Source: Oscillospiraceae bacterium
Lineage (GTDB): Bacteria; Bacillota; Clostridia; Oscillospirales; CAG-272
Reading direction: 5' to 3'
Assembly: GCA_015065395.1 (NCBI GenBank)
Contig: SVQJ01000137.1
Span: forward strand, 1-5,052
Length of the DNA stretch: 5,052 nucleotides
Part shown: one piece after another, positions 4,919 through 5,052 of the stretch
Layout: each line of letters begins with the position of its first letter
Position numbering within the stretch: the stretch's first letter is position 1
The notes under the pieces: generated by a model
Databases searched by the model: none
Seen by the model: only the letters and a program-made list of their open reading frames with translations
What the model was told of the DNA's origin: nothing
Translations under genes and position numbers: made by a program

Positions 4919-5052
4919 TCACAACGAAAGAGCGATAGGTATTATCGCTGCAATGCAGATAGAAATAGACGGCATAAAGGAAAAGCTCACCGAAAGCTAT
5001 ACCGTCAATATAAGCGGAATAGATTTTGTTTGCGGATATATCGGAGAGCGGC
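4905..5052 (+). CDS. mtnN: 5'-methylthioadenosine/S-adenosylhomocysteine nucleosidase, 5' part
   Basis: MtnN (Pfs) removes adenine from S-adenosylhomocysteine and 5'-methylthioadenosine, relieving inhibition of methyltransferases and supplying S-ribosylhomocysteine to LuxS. Only 49 codons are visible before the window ends; the family is usually about 230 residues. The conserved N-terminus IGIIAAMQIEI (residues 11-21) aligns with IGIIGAMEEEV of E. coli MtnN, placing the catalytic Glu12 equivalent at Glu20 (codon 4962-4964). Eight extra residues (TKHDHNER region) precede the first beta-strand. Start ATG 4905 overlaps the luxS end by 14 bases in another frame, with GGCGGA at 4891-4896 as a plausible Shine-Dalgarno site. 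The internal ATG at 4953 is rejected because it would delete the first conserved strand. Translational coupling to luxS is likely. The family call rests on a short segment but is strongly supported by its position next to luxS. Confidence 0.9.
   Translation, partial: MTKHDHNERAIGIIAAMQIEIDGIKEKLTESYTVNISGIDFVCGYIGER

Noticed and set aside
1..5052. CRISPR array, tRNA/rRNA gene, transposase, toxin-antitoxin or defence system
   Set aside because: No regularly spaced repeats, cloverleaf sequences or matching protein motifs were seen on either strand.

Overview
The window looks like ordinary chromosome from an anaerobic Firmicute of the class Clostridia, most likely an uncultured gut member of the Oscillospiraceae/Ruminococcaceae. 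This is inferred from the protein families (a clostridial-style DUF11 repeat protein, LuxS next to MTA/SAH nucleosidase, a DUF3006 protein), purine-rich Shine-Dalgarno sites, mid-range base composition, and hairpin-rich intergenic sequence of the kind common in that group. No taxonomic marker gene is present, so the placement is tentative.

Layout from left to right. (1) Bases 2-478 are the 3' end of a plus-strand GH1 beta-glucosidase/6-phospho-beta-glucosidase whose start lies outside the window. (2) Bases 479-705 are non-coding and hairpin-rich, centred on a perfect 20-bp stem at 585-630 that probably terminates transcription from both sides. (3) Bases 706-1554 on the minus strand encode a DUF11 repeat protein, convergent with the glucosidase. 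(4) Bases 1555-1848 separate divergent genes. They hold a structured inverted-repeat tract (about 1630-1735), which lies in the probable leader of the DUF11 gene, and a textbook sigma-70 promoter for trpS. (5) Bases 1849-4376 on the plus strand form a tight three-gene cluster with gaps of 2-3 bases: trpS, a DUF3006-like small protein, and a zinc-type medium-chain dehydrogenase resembling L-sorbose-1-phosphate reductase. It closes with an intrinsic terminator. (6) Bases 4439-5052 hold luxS and the start of mtnN (pfs), overlapping by 14 bases.

Functionally, the right end is the recycling arm of the activated methyl cycle. MtnN converts S-adenosylhomocysteine to S-ribosylhomocysteine, and LuxS cleaves that to homocysteine and DPD, the autoinducer-2 precursor. 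The middle cluster joins tRNA(Trp) charging to a probable sugar-phosphate or polyol dehydrogenase; no shared pathway is evident. The GH1 enzyme suggests use of plant or dietary beta-glucosides. I see no mobile-element gene, CRISPR array, tRNA/rRNA gene, toxin-antitoxin pair or phage gene, and no convincing undescribed system. The items most worth a second look are the overlapping alternative hairpins upstream of the DUF11 gene, that protein's lack of any visible export signal, the cysteine cluster in the DUF3006-like protein, and the unexplained partner of the SorE-like dehydrogenase.
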